Shown piece after piece: positions 5,143 through 5,596 of a DNA stretch of 5,596 bases. Where the stretch lies: assembly GCA_002862965.1 (NCBI GenBank), contig PKCW01000216.1, forward strand, positions 1 to 5,596. Direction: 5' to 3'. Both the position numbers and the translations under genes were made by a program. Below the pieces are notes generated by a model. That model had not been told where the DNA came from. It searched no databases and worked only from the letters and a program-made list of their open reading frames with translations. Position 1 is the stretch's first letter, and every line of letters begins with the position of its first letter. The DNA is from Pseudomonadota bacterium (GTDB lineage: Bacteria; Pseudomonadota; Gammaproteobacteria; UBA5335).

Positions 5143-5505
5143 TCAGGGCCAGAACTGCCGGTCGGGATCCTCACCCAGCACCGCCAGCGCGTCGCTGAGC
5201 GAGGCGAAGAACGCATGGGTCACCCACTGCTGCCGGCCGTGGTCCCGGTATTGCAGCAGCCAGCGACCGTCATGAGGCCACGGCAGCAGTCGGGCGATGT
5301 CGATGACCCCGCCCTCGGGGTCGATGTTGCGGGAGCAGCACGGGCTTTCGATGCGGTATCCCCCCGCGATGCCGACCACTTGCGGCTCGACATAGCGGTA
5401 GCGCCGGCGGCTCTCGAGGGCGCGACGAATACGTCGCAGATCCAGTTCGTTGGGATGTGCACCGACAGGCCGCACGGGCGATGGCGGGACGATCGTGCCG
5501 GACAT
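5143..5505 (-). CDS. Uncharacterised 120-aa protein with SPCCSRNID motif, upstream of nifS
   Basis: The protein has a Pro-rich, probably flexible N-terminus (1-18), a basic helix LDLRRIRRALESRRRYRYV (21-39), a core GGYRIESPCCSRNIDPEGG (48-66) followed by IDIARLL (68-74), and WLLQYRDHGRQQWV (82-95) with a C-terminal helix. It faintly recalls DUF3024-type proteins, but I cannot confirm this. The adjacent cysteines C56 and C57 are its only ones and could bind a metal or accept sulfur. No signal peptide or membrane segment is seen. The ATG at 5505 is chosen for the strong AGGGGAGGG six bases upstream; the frame stays open to the window edge, so a longer N-terminus is possible but less likely. It is the first visible gene of the unit and runs eight bases from nifS, so it may act with the desulfurase. 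Confidence 0.75.
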   Translation of the reverse strand: MSGTIVPPSPVRPVGAHPNELDLRRIRRALESRRRYRYVEPQVVGIAGGYRIESPCCSRNIDPEGGVIDIARLLPWPHDGRWLLQYRDHGRQQWVTHAFFASLSDALAVLGEDPDRQFWP

Positions 5506-5596
5506 GACTTGCCCTCCCCTCCGCCGTCCCGGGGCTGCTGTGGACAGATGCGTGAGCAACCCGGCGAGGCCACGCGCCAGATGCAGGCCCCAGCCG
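5506..5596. other. Short region upstream of the first visible operon gene
   Basis: This 91-base edge segment contains the Shine-Dalgarno site of the 120-aa gene. No minus-strand frame has a stop here, so the end of an upstream gene is not seen; it could be untranslated leader or the inside of an upstream gene extending past the window. No promoter with acceptable spacing was found. Confidence 0.4.

Noticed and set aside
5556..5573. Possible sigma-54 promoter (TGGCCT...TTGCT on the minus strand)
   Set aside because: The GG and GC elements are 12 bases apart instead of the strict 10, so it would not be expected to work; another nearby GG/GC pairing is off by one.
1..5596. CRISPR array, tRNA/rRNA genes, insertion sequence or transposase remnants
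   Set aside because: No regularly spaced repeats, cloverleaf-type sequence, transposase-like reading or terminal inverted repeats were seen.

Overview
The window looks like part of a nitrogen-fixation (nif) accessory locus from a GC-rich proteobacterial diazotroph. The evidence is a clear NifT/FixU protein, a NifS/IscS-type cysteine desulfurase immediately before it, strong Shine-Dalgarno sites and GC-biased codon use. The structural genes nifHDK are not in the window. The exact taxon (gamma- or betaproteobacterial) cannot be fixed from these bases.

All supported genes are on the minus strand, so transcription runs from high to low coordinates. Positions 5505-1194 form one tightly packed unit of seven genes: a 120-aa protein with an SPCCSRNID motif; NifS-like cysteine desulfurase (385 aa); NifT (69 aa); an uncharacterised 91-aa protein; a DegT/DnrJ/EryC1/StrS-fold protein (385 aa); an uncharacterised 74-aa protein; and a SIR2-like protein (290 aa). 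Three junctions are 4-base ATGA or GTGA overlaps and the other spacers are 8-31 bases, so this is almost certainly one operon. No promoter is visible; it probably lies beyond position 5596.

The most interesting result is that the two largest non-classical members of this operon both appear to have lost their catalytic residues. In the DegT-fold protein the position of the PLP-binding lysine is glycine. In the SIR2-like protein the catalytic Asn and His positions both appear to be Trp. By contrast, the neighbouring cysteine desulfurase keeps its catalytic set (H99, D175, Q178, K201, C323). A working hypothesis is that the two degenerate proteins are structural, ligand-sensing or scaffold factors serving nitrogenase maturation or regulation, alongside NifT, whose role is itself unknown.

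Positions 753-1193 (441 bases) hold no convincing gene, only several GC-rich hairpins and short symmetrical elements. They separate the nif unit from a different module: a 198-aa exported, Gly-rich, cysteine-free protein with a 22-residue repeat (752-156), followed after a strong hairpin by the start of a second gene whose first residues look like a signal peptide (49-1, cut by the window edge). Nothing in the sequence ties this export module to nitrogen fixation.
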